This document shows positions 45,946 through 59,600 of a DNA stretch of 64,000 nt, in pieces. Source of the stretch: Brienomyrus brachyistius (lineage: Eukaryota > Chordata > Actinopteri > Osteoglossiformes > Mormyridae); contig NC_064548.1 in assembly GCF_023856365.1 (NCBI RefSeq), positions 4,067,001 through 4,131,000 on the forward strand, given 5' to 3'. The notes under the pieces are model-generated. The model was given only the letters and a program-made list of their open reading frames with translations. It did no database searches and was not told the origin of the DNA. The translations under genes and the position numbers were made by a program. How positions within the stretch are numbered: position 1 is the stretch's first letter; every line of letters begins with the position of its first letter.

Positions 45946-47318
45946 TCTTCAAAATTGACCTTATGATTTGTGTGTTATTAGAGGTAAAAAAAAATGTGGT
46001 TCAGCGCTCTCACATGACACTTGTGCTTGTGTATCAATGTCTTAATCTTAAAACTCCATGCAAACCTTAATAGGATTGAGCATAATAGACTAATATAATA
46101 GAACAAACTTAATGGCTTGGAGCAGTTGGCAACAGGTTTCGTCATCTCACTGGTGCATATTGGTTTATCTGGAGCTGTAGGTCAGCTGGGTGAACTTGGT
46201 ACGTGTAACTTCTGTAAGTGGTCTGCCACGAATTACCGACCACGTGACTAGTCTAGTAAATCCCGTATTCAGCATAATTTTCTGAAACTTTTTTTGTTAT
46301 TTAGTATTTAATAAATATCTTACGATGTCTACTTAAACGGCAATGTATGAACTGAATCTGTTGGGAGTTAACGACTAGGGCTTTGCTTTTTCTTGTTCCG
46401 CTCGTGTTGGAGCACGCGTTTTACTCGGGTGTAACCGTCAGGTAAGATGGAAACGCTGCTTGTCCAACACCAGTCATGCCTGGGTTGCTACCTGTGTTAC
46501 TCACGGCTTCCTTCCGAAGACAGACATACGCTGCACGCTTCTTATCCAGAATGGAAACACGCCGTTATGCTTATAAGAACTGCTTTTGTGACTAGTGCTT
46601 TTCATACAATCCCCATAGTGATTTCAAGTGCATCCCAGGAAAAGAAATTAACATCTAGTGTCAGATATGGGTGGACAGTTGAAAATGCAGGCTTGCAAAT
46701 TTTAAATGAAATTATGAGATTCGTGTCCCAGTTTGCGGATTTTTCTTGAATCCTAACCTGCGCCTCGCACTCATTACGTTGCCGAAATAGACAGACTATG
46801 GAGACGATAAAATGAGTCTTCATGAAAATTTCGCTGCAAGACTACAATCTGGATCAATTACTACCACCGCTGAAATTGCGACTATGTCTGCAGGATCACG
46901 GCCGTATTAGTTATACACTACTTAGCTGTTTAACATATGTCGGTTTTCGACTTTCAACTGGATGAACAAAACGTCGATCCTCATGAGCACTTATTGATAA
47001 ACAAATAAATGCTTTACAATGTGCTTTTCGTAATGTCAAAACTTTTTTGTTTAGGTAAATGTAAATTTAGTTTTCCATTACTTTTACATTGATCCCACAA
47101 ACAGACTTATTGGAAATACGCTTCCCAGAATTCTCTGCTCGCGCATGTCCACTTCACACTGACGTTATGGTTATCTGCTGCGTATGGAAAATATTTTACA
47201 TGCTTTACAGTTTAATCTTGCTGGCTAGTTAAATTATACCGAATAGCAAAAAATATATACATTACTGGTGACAAACCTTAAGGGCCTTTTTTTTAATCGG
47301 AACTAAGTACAGTATATT
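45946..47318. other. Intergenic DNA between itm2b and nek5
   Basis: No recognisable coding exon. The 100-codon ORF at 46447-46749 has no motif I know. The nek5 transcription start probably lies in or just after this stretch; a non-coding first exon cannot be excluded. Confidence 0.5.
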
Positions 47319-47341
47319 TGTTTACGTGTTGCCTTGGTAAC
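47319..47341 (+). promoter_or_regulatory. FOX motif plus RFX X-box in the nek5 promoter region
   Basis: TGTTTAC (forkhead core, 47319-47325) is followed two bases later by GTTGCCTTGGTAAC (47328-47341), a perfect inverted-repeat X-box of the RFX type. The site is about 0.31 kb upstream of the nek5 start codon. RFX and FOXJ1 jointly drive many cilia genes, and NEK5 is reported in ciliated cells. Function here is inferred. Confidence 0.6.
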
Positions 47342-47654
47342 GGAGGTACAGTAAGTGACATTTTATTGACTTCATACTACAGTGTTACTGTTATATGTTA
47401 TGTATCCGATTATATATATATAACAAAATACATGAAACTGTCTTCTTAGTGCATTTGTAACTTTATCGAATCCAAACTTAAAGCCGTTCGATGTCCGGTG
47501 TAAATATAACATATTCTCTGCGAAAACAATACAATAAACAATAGCGACTTTCTAAAAGACACTTTACTAATGTGAATTGCCCGTACAGGATAATGAATTT
47601 TTGAGAGCAGGAAAATCTTCTGTTCCCATGCGCTTTTTCTAGACTGTCACTGAC

Positions 47655-50600
47655 ATGAACAACTATGAAGTTGTACGGAAAATTGGAGAAGGAGCGTTTG
47701 GAAAAGCTTTCTTAGTAAAAGCCAAAGACGGAGGCAGCGAAACGGAATGCGTGGTGAAGGAAATCAACCTGAGGAAGGTATTAACTTTGTATACTTAATG
47801 TGCGTCCCATATTTTCTGAGTAACTAATCACTAATCATAAGCAAAACCACTGGTGTTTTTCCCAATTTAAAAATGCTACCTTTTATATTGCTATGTTACC
47901 TTTTAATAAAACGGACTGAAATTACCAACAAAGGTGCGCTTAGGATTCACTGATTTGTGGCAAAGAACCAGCTTATTGTCCGTCATCTAGCATGCTGTGC
48001 TCTGATTAGCATAAAGACACCGATAGATTTGGATACAGAAGTAACGTCTCCTGCACCATGTCTCAGAATTGCCAACAATGGGCCTCGACTCCCAGATGCT
48101 TTAACACAGCATGAAGAACTCCAGGAATCACAGTAATATCATGCATAAGAAGCAAGTCAAGCTGGACTATTCAGTCACTAAGCTCTCTCAACATCTTATC
48201 TTAGTGCCATGTCCCCCAAAAACTATAATACACACACACAAACTATACAGACATCTTATGCCTTATCTTACTGAGTGGTATTCTAGAAGGTGCGCCTATT
48301 GTGGATACTTGACCATGGTTGCTGCCTTGTCAGGTAAGTTGGAAGTTCCAATGAAGTGTAAAGAGAATATTGCTTAATATTATAGATTTCATGATGATTT
48401 CTGAAACGTTGTTCTTTTCAGATGCCTGTCAAGGAAAAAGAAGCTTCCAGAAAGGAAGTGGTCCTGCTCTCGAAGATGAAACATCCAAATATTGTCATGT
48501 TTATAACATCATTTGAGGGTCTGTGCATGCCACGCATATAATGTCTTTATTACTACTAGTACTTTCACAACATTTTTAACGTAACTATGGATTCTCATAT
48601 GTAAAGGAAACCTAGGCAGAGCTCTTCAGAAAGCATAGTTTTCTGGAATATCTCTGGTGGCTTTTTGTCGGGAAAAATTATTAACCTAAATCTTCATAAA
48701 GAAAACTCTTTAAAATATACGGGCAGTAGGAATAGGCAATGGAGTGAATGTATTATCTTGGTTGTATTTTGCTTGTGATTTAGAGAGGGCCAATCTGTAT
48801 ATTGTGATGGAATACTGTGATGGAGGAGATTTGATGAAGAGGATCAGTACGCAGAGAGGCGTACTGTTTAGCGAAGACCAGGTATACGCATAGGGATGTA
48901 TACATGTCTGTGTTTGATTAGTTCAGCATATGGTTTTGTCCACAGTCTCCGAAGAATCTTAATGAGCTAAAATACTTTTGTCGAGTACAGGCTCTTCAAG
49001 TAGATTAACTTTGACATCTGAGTTGTGTTATTGAGTGATTATGACTGGAAAAATGATAACTTCATGTCACTGTCCAGTCAATTAAACCAGTAAATAATTG
49101 GGCAGTTTTCATGTCTGCCTTCTACAAATTGGCTTTACTAACCTGTGGCATGCTGGATCCATAGCTAAGAATATCTGGGTTACAGTCCTGGATGCAACAA
49201 AGTTTGGGATTAATGGAATAAGACAGTTGAATAAGGCTAAAATATTAAACTTGCTCTCATCCAAATAATTTTTGGATAAAACTTTTTTTTTTCTCTTTTA
49301 TGCAAATGGATGCTCAAACGTAGCATGGTGCTTTCAGAACATAGTGCTTAAATGAACAATTTGCTACCCAAAGGAAAATTGCTATAGTGCAGGTGACCTG
49401 AGCAGATATGAACAGGAACTTTGCTAAACCTCAAACTGAGCTGCATTTCTGGGTTCCGCTCTCCATATGCATTGTATCACTGCAGTGAAAGTCAGTTCCA
49501 CTGATTGTTAAACAAACATTGTCTTGCGGACATTGTGCTGGGTCACAGCTTCCTCTGAGGACATAGACCAGGTGCACGCTGTGCTCACACATGGGGGGGG
49601 GGGATGTCCCCTTGCCTGCTTAAGCAAACATGTCAAATTTTTATTTCTAGTTCAAACTGTTTGAAGAAACATAATGCGATCAGGCATGGAGGATAGTGCA
49701 TGTAGAGTGTGTGTATTTTGGGAGTCTCTCCAGATGTTTTCCTGTCCTCCTCAGATAGTGGACTGGTTTGTACAGATTTGCCTGGGACTGAAGCACATTC
49801 ACGACAGGAAGGTCCTACACCGGGACATCAAGGCTCAGGTACAGCGACTGCCCGTGGACCCTTTGCCTGCCTCCAGCCTGCCTCTCTCAGTAATCAGCCG
49901 TGGCTCAGTGTCTGCGAAAGAGTGAGGAAGGGCCTAGAGAGTCTCACTCTGGCATTGTGATCACAGTCAGAGCATATGCAGTCCTATAAATCAGGGTTTC
50001 CCGATCTGGTTCTCAGGGGCTCACAGACAATCCCCATCAGTGGGTCCTCGTGGACTGTCTGGCAGGGAGCATGGGAAACTCTTCTATAAATGAACTGGAT
50101 ATCCTAATGTTGGGGGACTAGGAGCAGGGGCAGAATTTGGGGGGGGGGGGGCTGCTGATCCGCATGGATGGCGTCCTCACAGGACCTGAATACAGTAACA
50201 TCTATTAACAGGATAATGCTCAGGAGCAGAGTAAGCTTCTGTATTCGCGTCCTTCATCCAAGACCAAAGCAGTGTGGTTCTGATAAGGTTGTCATCCTCC
50301 TGGAGTAGAGTGGGGTAGCTGCATAGTGTGTCCCATCATCCTGCTCTCTGGCGACTGCCTTATGATCTGCTGCAAACACGTGTTCTTCTCCCCCACAGAA
50401 TATATTTCTCACTAACAACGGGATGAAAGCAAAGCTCGGCGACTTTGGAATTGCAAGAATGTTAAACAAGTGAGTTGCTCTAATCGCTATCTGTGTGAAC
50501 TGCAGGGATACACTGTGCCCAATCTGATGTTTTCTCAGCCATAAACACTGTTTATTGGGAGTATGTTTGGGGGGGGGGGACGGTGGGAAAAATTGACGTT

Positions 50601-53600
50601 AATGTTTTTTTCTGTTATAAATAGCTGCATGACTGAATCAAACATTTCCAGCATTTTCGTAAACAAAGCTGAAAAACTTGGCAAAGATGATGTTTTTTAT
50701 TTCTGTTTTCAGAGAAGCATAAAACTTATTGTTCAAATCTACATTGAAAGCAGGAAAGTTTCCTGAAATCAAAGCATTTAATTCCTGAATCTGCCTGTGC
50801 ACCAGCCAGCTTTCCATTGTCATGCAGCATCACAGAAAAAGTCCACAGAAAGCAACAGTGGCTTGACAATTTGTTTTTGTCCACCTCGATCTATACACAG
50901 CAAATATATGGATACTAATATGGATACTATACTAATACTAGTATGAATACTATACTAATTCTCAGCAAATATATGGATTGAAAACAGAATCCTCTGTAAG
51001 ATATGTTGAAGTGCATATCAATTGTTAGCTGATAGTTAAAATCCGGTATATAAGTCCCCCATCCATTTTATCCTTGTGTCATACTTAACAGCTTTGCTTG
51101 TTCTATAATGATATATATCTTTGTAAATTATTTGTCAAATCACAATATGATTATTATTTGTATACATTTTAGTTTATTGTTTTATTTCAGCACCATGGAA
51201 CTTGCCAGAACGTGTGTGGGGACGCCTTACTATCTCTCGCCAGAGATTTGTGAGAACAGACCCTACAATAATAAGACGTACGCAACCCCTGTCCCTTTCT
51301 GCAAAACACTTCCTGTTTTTAGTCTTTTCAGAAAACGGACATTGACTACTCCCCCCTCGCTTGCTTGGCACCACAGTCAAGTTACCCAGAATTCAATTGG
51401 GGGAGGTAGGAAGTATAACAGTCATGGCGCAAAAAAGCACTTCCTAGCTTTAATGCTTTTCAGCATGTTGTGTAGGAAACAAGCTTTCATCTCCTTTGTT
51501 TCAAACTCTGAAAGATGCTGTGTGGGCCAGGAAAAGGCAGAAAACCCAGGTCATGGGGGTGATTGTTCTTTGAGCACATATGCGTTGGGGGTGAATGTTC
51601 ACATTCAGGCATATTAAACCAGGTGCATGTGATGTTGGCCTCAGGATAACCGCGGCCGTCTGTGTGCCACTGCGGCAGCTTTCTCACATCACGTTGCTTG
51701 CATAACCCCTCCGCTCATCTCCCCAAATCCTTTACTGACCTGAGTATTGAAATCATATGAAGCAATTCATCTTATTACATTACATAGTGTGTGACGGCCA
51801 GCAAAGGCACCTGCTCCTCTAACTGATGGACATCATCCAAGTATTTCTCTCGAGAACAAAAATTTTTATCCAGATCAGTAATGACTAGAGGTCACACCTA
51901 ACATATGTAATAAGATATAAACAAAGTTTTGTGTGAGAGTGTTATGCCGAGATGAATGAATGCACTGCAGTTTCTCAGTTACTGTTGTGCTCTCAATCCC
52001 CAGGGATATCTGGTCTTTGGGATGTGTTCTCTATGAGCTGTGTACTCTCAAACATGCCGTAAGTACCGATTCCAATGATATGCAAAAAAGAACTGCTGTA
52101 AGTTCCATCAAAAAGCAAAAAGTCAGATTTATTTATTTGTAGGAGAAATAAGCTTCATTTAAAATAGAATTGAATGTGTGTGATACTTTCCAGTGTTTAG
52201 AATAACAGTGAAATAATAACACAGTACAAACATGTTGCAGTCTCTGTGTTAAGTGATTGTGTTGCTGATTGCAGTTTGAGGGCAGCAGCCTAAAACAGCT
52301 GGTGCTCAGGATCTGTAGGGGGCACTTTAAACCCATCGCCCCCCGTTATTCGTGCAACCTGCGCCTGCTGGTGACACAGCTGTTCAAAGTGAGCCCGCGG
52401 GATCGGCCCTCAGTCAACTCTGTCCTGAAGAGGCCCTTTCTGGAGAAACTGATCAGGAGACACCTGGATCCACAGGTGGGGCGCAGCATCACCTGCCAGT
52501 TTACACATCTGTGACTCTTGTCGTCTCTCGTCGCAGGTTCTGGGGCAGTTTTACTGGAGAATTGTTTTACTCATTATGCACAGTGTCTCCTTCCATATAC
52601 ACATCTCACTCAGTGGGTTAGTACTCTTGTGCCTGTGATAAGAAGGTTTCCAGTTCAAATCCCACGGTCAGCAGAGTGATTTCACCATCAGGCCCTTGAG
52701 CAAGACTCTTAATCCCGATTTCTCTAGGGACTATCTAACTCTGCTTCTGCAATAAAAAATGCATGTTGCTTTGGATAAAAGCAGTTGCTAAATACGCGTA
52801 ATCCTTCCCCGTTATGTTAGCATTATCTCCAGCCCTGGCGATGTTTAAAGACCACCTATTTTCAGAAAAGGTTTTATTTCTTTTTCTCGTTTTTTAAATC
52901 TACAGTCCATGTTCTCACACCAGCATAAACAGTCATCTGTTTGCCATTCCCTGTCTGCGTATTTTATGAGATTTGTTTATCAGAAGGTTTCTGCATGATA
53001 GCCTAACCTCAATGTTCTGACATGAAAATAAGAGCAGGATGCCCTCACTTTGCAGAATATATCTGATATATCTTTATATTCAGACCATAGGGACTGTAAA
53101 ACTTTAGTGGCTTAGCCAAATTAATGATATACTGACTTAACGTCATATAAAATCTAAACGACAAGTAAATGACAAACTTCAATAAACTGTCGATAAGGAA
53201 CATTGCTTGATAGCACACATCTGCCTATCACATCACGGAAATGAACACGATTCCAACCAATCATATGGAAAGAGGCGATTTTACCAGGGGTGCAATTGCA
53301 CTCCCTAGTGAGCAGGTGAAAATTCAGTTTGAACATAAAAAGTTCAATAAACAGACAGATTAAATACAAACTATATTATGAAGTTATGTTTGAAAATGTG
53401 ACCTGCGATAGTCATATCAATGTGTAATGATAATGTTTAATGATATGTTATTGACCCCTGTGGAGAAATTCCCTTTTCACCCATCCTGCTCTCCATAACA
53501 CACACAGGCACATGCAGGTGAGAGCAACCTTGGGGATCACAGTGCAGGATGAGCTGCCTTTTGGGACTCGAGGAGCTTGAGGTTAAGGACCTTGCTCAAG

Positions 53601-56600
53601 GGCCCGCAGGCATGTGACTGCTCTGCTAAGGCCAGGCATGAACCAGCACCCTCCACATCACATGCAAAGAGTGTTAATCAGCTGAGCCACTCACCACCCC
53701 CATTTGTGGTCAATGTATATATGAATGAATTTTTGGGCTCTCTCACCTCGCACCCGCTGGGAGAAAACCTAGCATCACCTATGCATATGGTTGTCTTTTA
53801 AAAGCAGACAACTTACACCCAGCAAATGCCTTACAAGGTTGATTGAGTTATCAGGGCACAGCACATGGAAGAGATAAGTGCCCCTCTGACGAAGCTTCAA
53901 GTGTCGGTTATGAAAGCAACAGCTCAGCGGCCACAGCATCTAAAAAAGGAGATATTGTGGATAAACAAGATAAAAAGATGTCGATGGCAGTACTTTTTGC
54001 ATTTTAAACTCTGATACATTTCAGACTGACTCTGCATACTGTAAAAACTAAACTGGAAATATTGTGAATTTGATTCACCACTCAAAGCATTGACCAATTA
54101 GGGTTTCCATGTTCAGTGTGAGGAAATATGTTACAAATTACATGCCGTATTGGTTAAATACAGGACACGACATCATATTTTCTCTTGCGTAATGGGTGAC
54201 ATTTACTGGACTGTACCAGCAATGTCAAACCTGTTTCATGGAACGAGCAGCAAGGCAGCCAGTGAAAAAACCCAGAGACAAATCAGACCATCTGCATCTT
54301 CTAAAAAAAAAAACTAAAAAAGGTTTTTCTTTTTGCATGGTTTATTTATTTGATTTAGATTTCAATTGGCAGTCCATTCATTTTTTTTGCATTTTCCTGT
54401 TCTGAATTTGTTTAAGAGCAATTCTAAGGGAATTTTAAGCAAAAACATAATCTTGAAATAAAGAAATTATGTGAATTACACTGTAATAATCATCAATATC
54501 GGCGCATGTGAGGAACATAATCATGATAAAGCATTTTGCCATAATGCCCAGCTCTAGTGGTGAGATTTCATTTTGTGTGAGTGTTAAGGTGGGCTGGTCA
54601 GGCATGGTATTCCAGTCTGCAGCATTTAAGTAAGGAAACTCTGAAACCCTGCCGGAAATGTCTAGCAGTACCTGGACAGCTGGGATAAAAGCAAACTGGA
54701 ATAAGTCAGGTGACTAGTCTTAAATAGACTGGGACAAATAAAAGAGCGTCCAGCTATGGCACAGTCCCACAACAGTACAGCTGAGTGTTAAGTTAGGGAG
54801 GACACAGGACTCATAAACCACCATTTCAATTAAAAGGACCTGGGTTTCACTTAAGCACTTGCTGTGTGCTGATTGGTCAGGCTCCTATATTCATGCAAAT
54901 GTCACTAATGTTGAAGTGAAACAGCCGGATGAGTCTTTCAGTCAAGGAAACAAACCAGTGCAAAAAGAACTGAACTATTTAGCCAAGCACAGGGGTCTTT
55001 CAGTAGTTTGTAGAACTTGAAGTACCTCAAAGTGTCTTTCCTGACATGGATTATCTGGTACACAAAAATGAAATGGGTTCTCTGCATTTAACCCATGTGA
55101 CATCATGGCATATCAGGAGGCGGCTGATTCAGCACCCGGGGTGCAATACCCTGCTGGTCACGGATTTGAACCTGCAATTTCTCAATTACAAGTGTGCTTC
55201 CCTAACCATTAGGGCACCACTGCCCACAGTCACTGTGTCACCAGTTAAGCAGATATGTTCATAATATGTGATTTTCTGTGATTTCTGGACATTGAGTAAA
55301 TAAAACATTAAGACACATTTCAACTTTTAAAGAATTTTAAGAAGGCCATGGACTGCAAGGAGATCAAACAAGTAAACAAGCAAGTGAACTCAAGCAGAAT
55401 AGCAGCATGACTGAGGTCTGTGCCTGTCTTTCTGATGCTCTCCCATCCCAGATGATGGCAGACGAGTTCAGCCACACTGTGCTGCACAGAAGGAGCCCCC
55501 CACGCCCCCGCCCCCTGGCACGGCCCAGGCCAAAACAGACCGCAGGTACCAAGGGTCATTGCTGGTGTGTTTCCTCTGTAGTGGTAAGTGGGGGCTCCAG
55601 AAGGAAGTCAGGTGACCAAATGACAGTAGGATCCACATGTATACAAAGTCATTCGCACACATACTGATTCAGGAAGGGAGTGTCAGAGTCCTGCACTTAA
55701 GCAAGAATGTGCTGAACCATTTGGTTATTTAAGCAGCTACAAAAATGCCATAATATTTCAATACCTGTCCGCACCCCCAGTGTATCCCCCTCCCCTTCCT
55801 CTCATTCATTTGGACACAGAGTCAGACATATACATTCTGTCATGTCATCAGGGTGCTACTCAGCAGCCTTTGTAGGCTGGTGCTAAGCCCACAATCATAC
55901 CAGTTATAGCACCAAATAAGAAAATGTACCACTTCAAATCGCTCTAATATTGCCACATTAGATGATAATCTGCCCCAGGGAAGTATCATAAATGCATATA
56001 TGAACTTATAGTTTCAATGAACGGAAGCCCAAATATTTTTCCCCAGACCAACCTTACCACTGTTCTGGAAGTGAGTTGCAACATAACTGCAATTCTGTGA
56101 ACTGGGTTTCTCTGATTGACAGAGGTTGTCGCTAAGCCTAGAGCTGCAGAGAGGCCTGCTCCCTCTGCCAAGCCTGGGGACTTGGCGAAAAAAACACCCC
56201 TCAGACAAGTGTGGAAACCCCCAGCCAATGTCTACACTCCAGAGTATCAAGTAATTGATTCTCCTGGTTCATTTTTCCAGTTTTCCTGTAAACTGCACAA
56301 CATAATGCCTTGCAGGTCCTTGCAGGTAACAAATAGCAGCTGTACCTGCAGCCATGTCTTTTCAGAAGAATTTTCCCCTGTATCTACAGTATGTAATTGC
56401 CATGATTTAGTGAAACTTATTTTTTTGTTGACTTGATTTTTATCCACTTGAGGTGGATCTTAGATGAGTGTAGGTTAAGTGCCTTTTCTAGTGGGATGTA
56501 TATTATAATAGGCTAGTTCCTCTCCCCCTCACTGTGAATTAGCATGTATATAGTGCTTCTCTCTGCCTCTCAGCACCTGGTTAACCACAAAGCGGCACTG

Positions 56601-59600
56601 AAGGAGAAGGCTCTGGACCATGACCATTGGGCCAATCACATGGTGAATCTGTATGACCAACCGCAGGGGCTCTATGTCCACTACCACGCCCAGTTAGATG
56701 CCATCCAGCAGAAACGCCAGGAGGAGACCCCTCCTCATCTTTACCCTCCTCCTCCTCAGCCAGCAGCCAATCAGGAGAAAGCCAGAGATTCACAGAGCGA
56801 CTGGGTACATTATCCAGAACCATATCAGCTGTGAGTTTCTGGTACAGCACCAACATGTGAACCGAGCGTCAGTAATTCACCGAAAAGCTGGTACCAGTAT
56901 GAACTAATTAAGGGGAACTGTAAAGTAGCTTTAGTGCAAATTGAATGTTTATGTGCATCTATCAGTTATATATTGATAGATAATGGTGCAGACAATGTCA
57001 AACAATAATGACACATTTTATAGTTCTGAATCTTCCCCAGTCTATTGAGTCTGAAAAATCACATCAATCAATTAATTGCCATTTACTTTCTAGACCTTCT
57101 AGTGAGTCTGCTAGTGTCAGTGTACAGATGTGCTGTTCCTCTAGAGTGGTGGCTGCACGGGAAGAATATTTGCGGAGAAGACAAGAGGCCAATCAAAACA
57201 AGCTGAGGGCTGAGAAGCAGTTGGTGAGTTTCATACAGTACCTCAGTGAGACACAACTGGTGAGTTTCTCTTATACTGTACTCCGAGTGAGTCACAGCTG
57301 GTGAGTTTCTCTCATACTGTACTCAGTGAGACACAACTGATGAGTATCTCTAATATTGTACCCAGTGAGACACAGCTGATGAGTTTCTCCTATACTGTAC
57401 CCAGTGAGATACAGCTGATGAGTTTCTCCTATACTGTACCCAGTGAGATACAGCTGGTGAGTTTCTCTCATACTGTACCACAGTGAGACGCTGGTGAGTT
57501 TCTCTCATACTGTACTCCGAGTGAGGCACAGCTGGTGAGTTTGTCTCATACTGTACCCCAGTGAGACACAGCTGGTGAGTTTATCTCATACTGTACCCCA
57601 GTTAAACACTTCTGGTGAGTTTCTGTCATACTGTACCCCAATGAGACACAGCTGGTGAGTTTTTTCATACTGTACCCCAGTAAGACACAGCTGATTAGTT
57701 TCTCTCATACTGTACTCCGAGTGAGGCACAGCTGGTAAGTTTGTCTCATACTGTACCCCAGTGAGACACAGCCGGTGAGTTTATCTCATACTGTACCCCA
57801 GTTAAACACTTCTGGTGAGTTTCTGTCATACTGTACCCCAATGAGACACAGCTGGTGAGTTTCCCTCATACTGTACCCCAGTGAGACACAGCTGGTGAGT
57901 TTTTTTCATACTGTATCCCAGTTAGGCACAGCTGGTGGGTTTCTCTCATACTATACCCCAGTGAGACACAGCTGATGAGTTTCTCCTATACTGTACCCAG
58001 TGAAATACAGCTGGTGAGTTTCTCTCATACTGTACCACAGTAAGACACAGCTGGTGAGTTTCTCTCATACTGTACCCCAGTGAGACACAGCTGGTGAGTT
58101 TATCTCATACTGTACCCCAGTTAAACACATCTGGTGAGTTTCTGTCATACTGTACCCCAATTAGACATGCTGATGAGTTTCTGTCATACTGTACCCCAGT
58201 GAGACACAGCTGGTGAGTTTCTCTCATAGTGTACCCCAATGAGACACAGCTGGTGAGTTTCTCTCATACTGTACCCCAGTGAGACACAGCTGATGAGTTT
58301 CTCCTATACTGTACCCAGTGAGATACAGCTGGTGACTTTTTCTCATATTGTACCCAATGAGATACAGTTGGTGAGTTTTTGTCATACTGTACCCCAATAA
58401 GACACAGCTGGTGAGTTTCTCTCATACTGTACTCCGAGTGAGACACAGCCGGTGAGTTTCTCTCATACTGTACTCCGAGTGAGACACAGCCGGTGAGTTT
58501 CTCTCATACTGTACCCCAATGAGACACAGCTGGTGAGTTTGTCTCATACTGTACCCCAGTGAGACACAGCCGGTGAGTTTATCTCATACTGTACCCCAGT
58601 TAAACACTTCTGGTGAGTTTCTGTCATACTGTACCCCAATGAGACACAGCTGGTGAGTTTCCCTCATACTGTACCCCAGTGAGACACAGCTGGTGAGTTT
58701 TTTTCATACTGTATCCCAGTTAGGCACAGCTGGTGGGTTTCTCTCATACTATACCCCAGTGAGACACAGCTGATGAGTTTCTCCTATACTGTACCCAGTG
58801 AAATACAGCTGGTGAGTTTCTCTCATACTGTACCACAGTAAGACACAGCTGGTGAGTTTCTCTCATACTGTACCCCAGTGAGACACAGCTGGTGAGTTTA
58901 TCTCATACTGTACCCCAGTTAAACACATCTGGTGAGTTTCTGTCATACTGTACCCCAATTAGACATGCTGATGAGTTTCTGTCATACTGTACCCCAGTGA
59001 GACACAGCTGGTGAGTTTCTCTCATACTGTACCCCAGTGAGACACAGCTGATGAGTTTCTCCTATACTGTACCCAGTGAGATACAGCTGGTGACTTTTTC
59101 TCATATTGTACCCAATGAGATACAGTTGGTGAGTTTTTGTCATACTGTACCCCAATAAGACACAGCTGGTGAGTTTCTCTCATACTGTACTCCGAGTGAG
59201 ACACAGCCGGTGAGTTTCTCTCATACTGTACTCCGAGTGAGACACAGCCGGTGAGTTTCTCTCATACTGTACCCCAATGAGACACAGCTGGTGAGTTTGT
59301 CTCACTCTGTACCCCAATAAGACACAGCTGGTGAGTTTCTCTCATACTGTACCCCAATGAGACACAGCTGGTGAGTTTGTCTCATACTGTACCCCAATAA
59401 GACACAGCTGGTGAGTTTCTCTCATACTGTACCTCAGTAAGACACATCTGATGAGTTTCTCTCATACTGTATTCCGAGTGAGGCACAGCTGGTGAGTTTC
59501 TCTCATACTGTACCCCAGTTAAACATATCTGGTGAGTTTCTGTCATACTGTACCCCAGTTAAACATATCTGGTGAGTTTCTGTCATACTGTACCCCAGTG

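Noticed and set aside
46447..46749. 100-codon plus-strand ORF between itm2b and nek5
   Set aside because: No recognisable domain or family similarity, no sign of splicing partners, and a length expected by chance in this much DNA.
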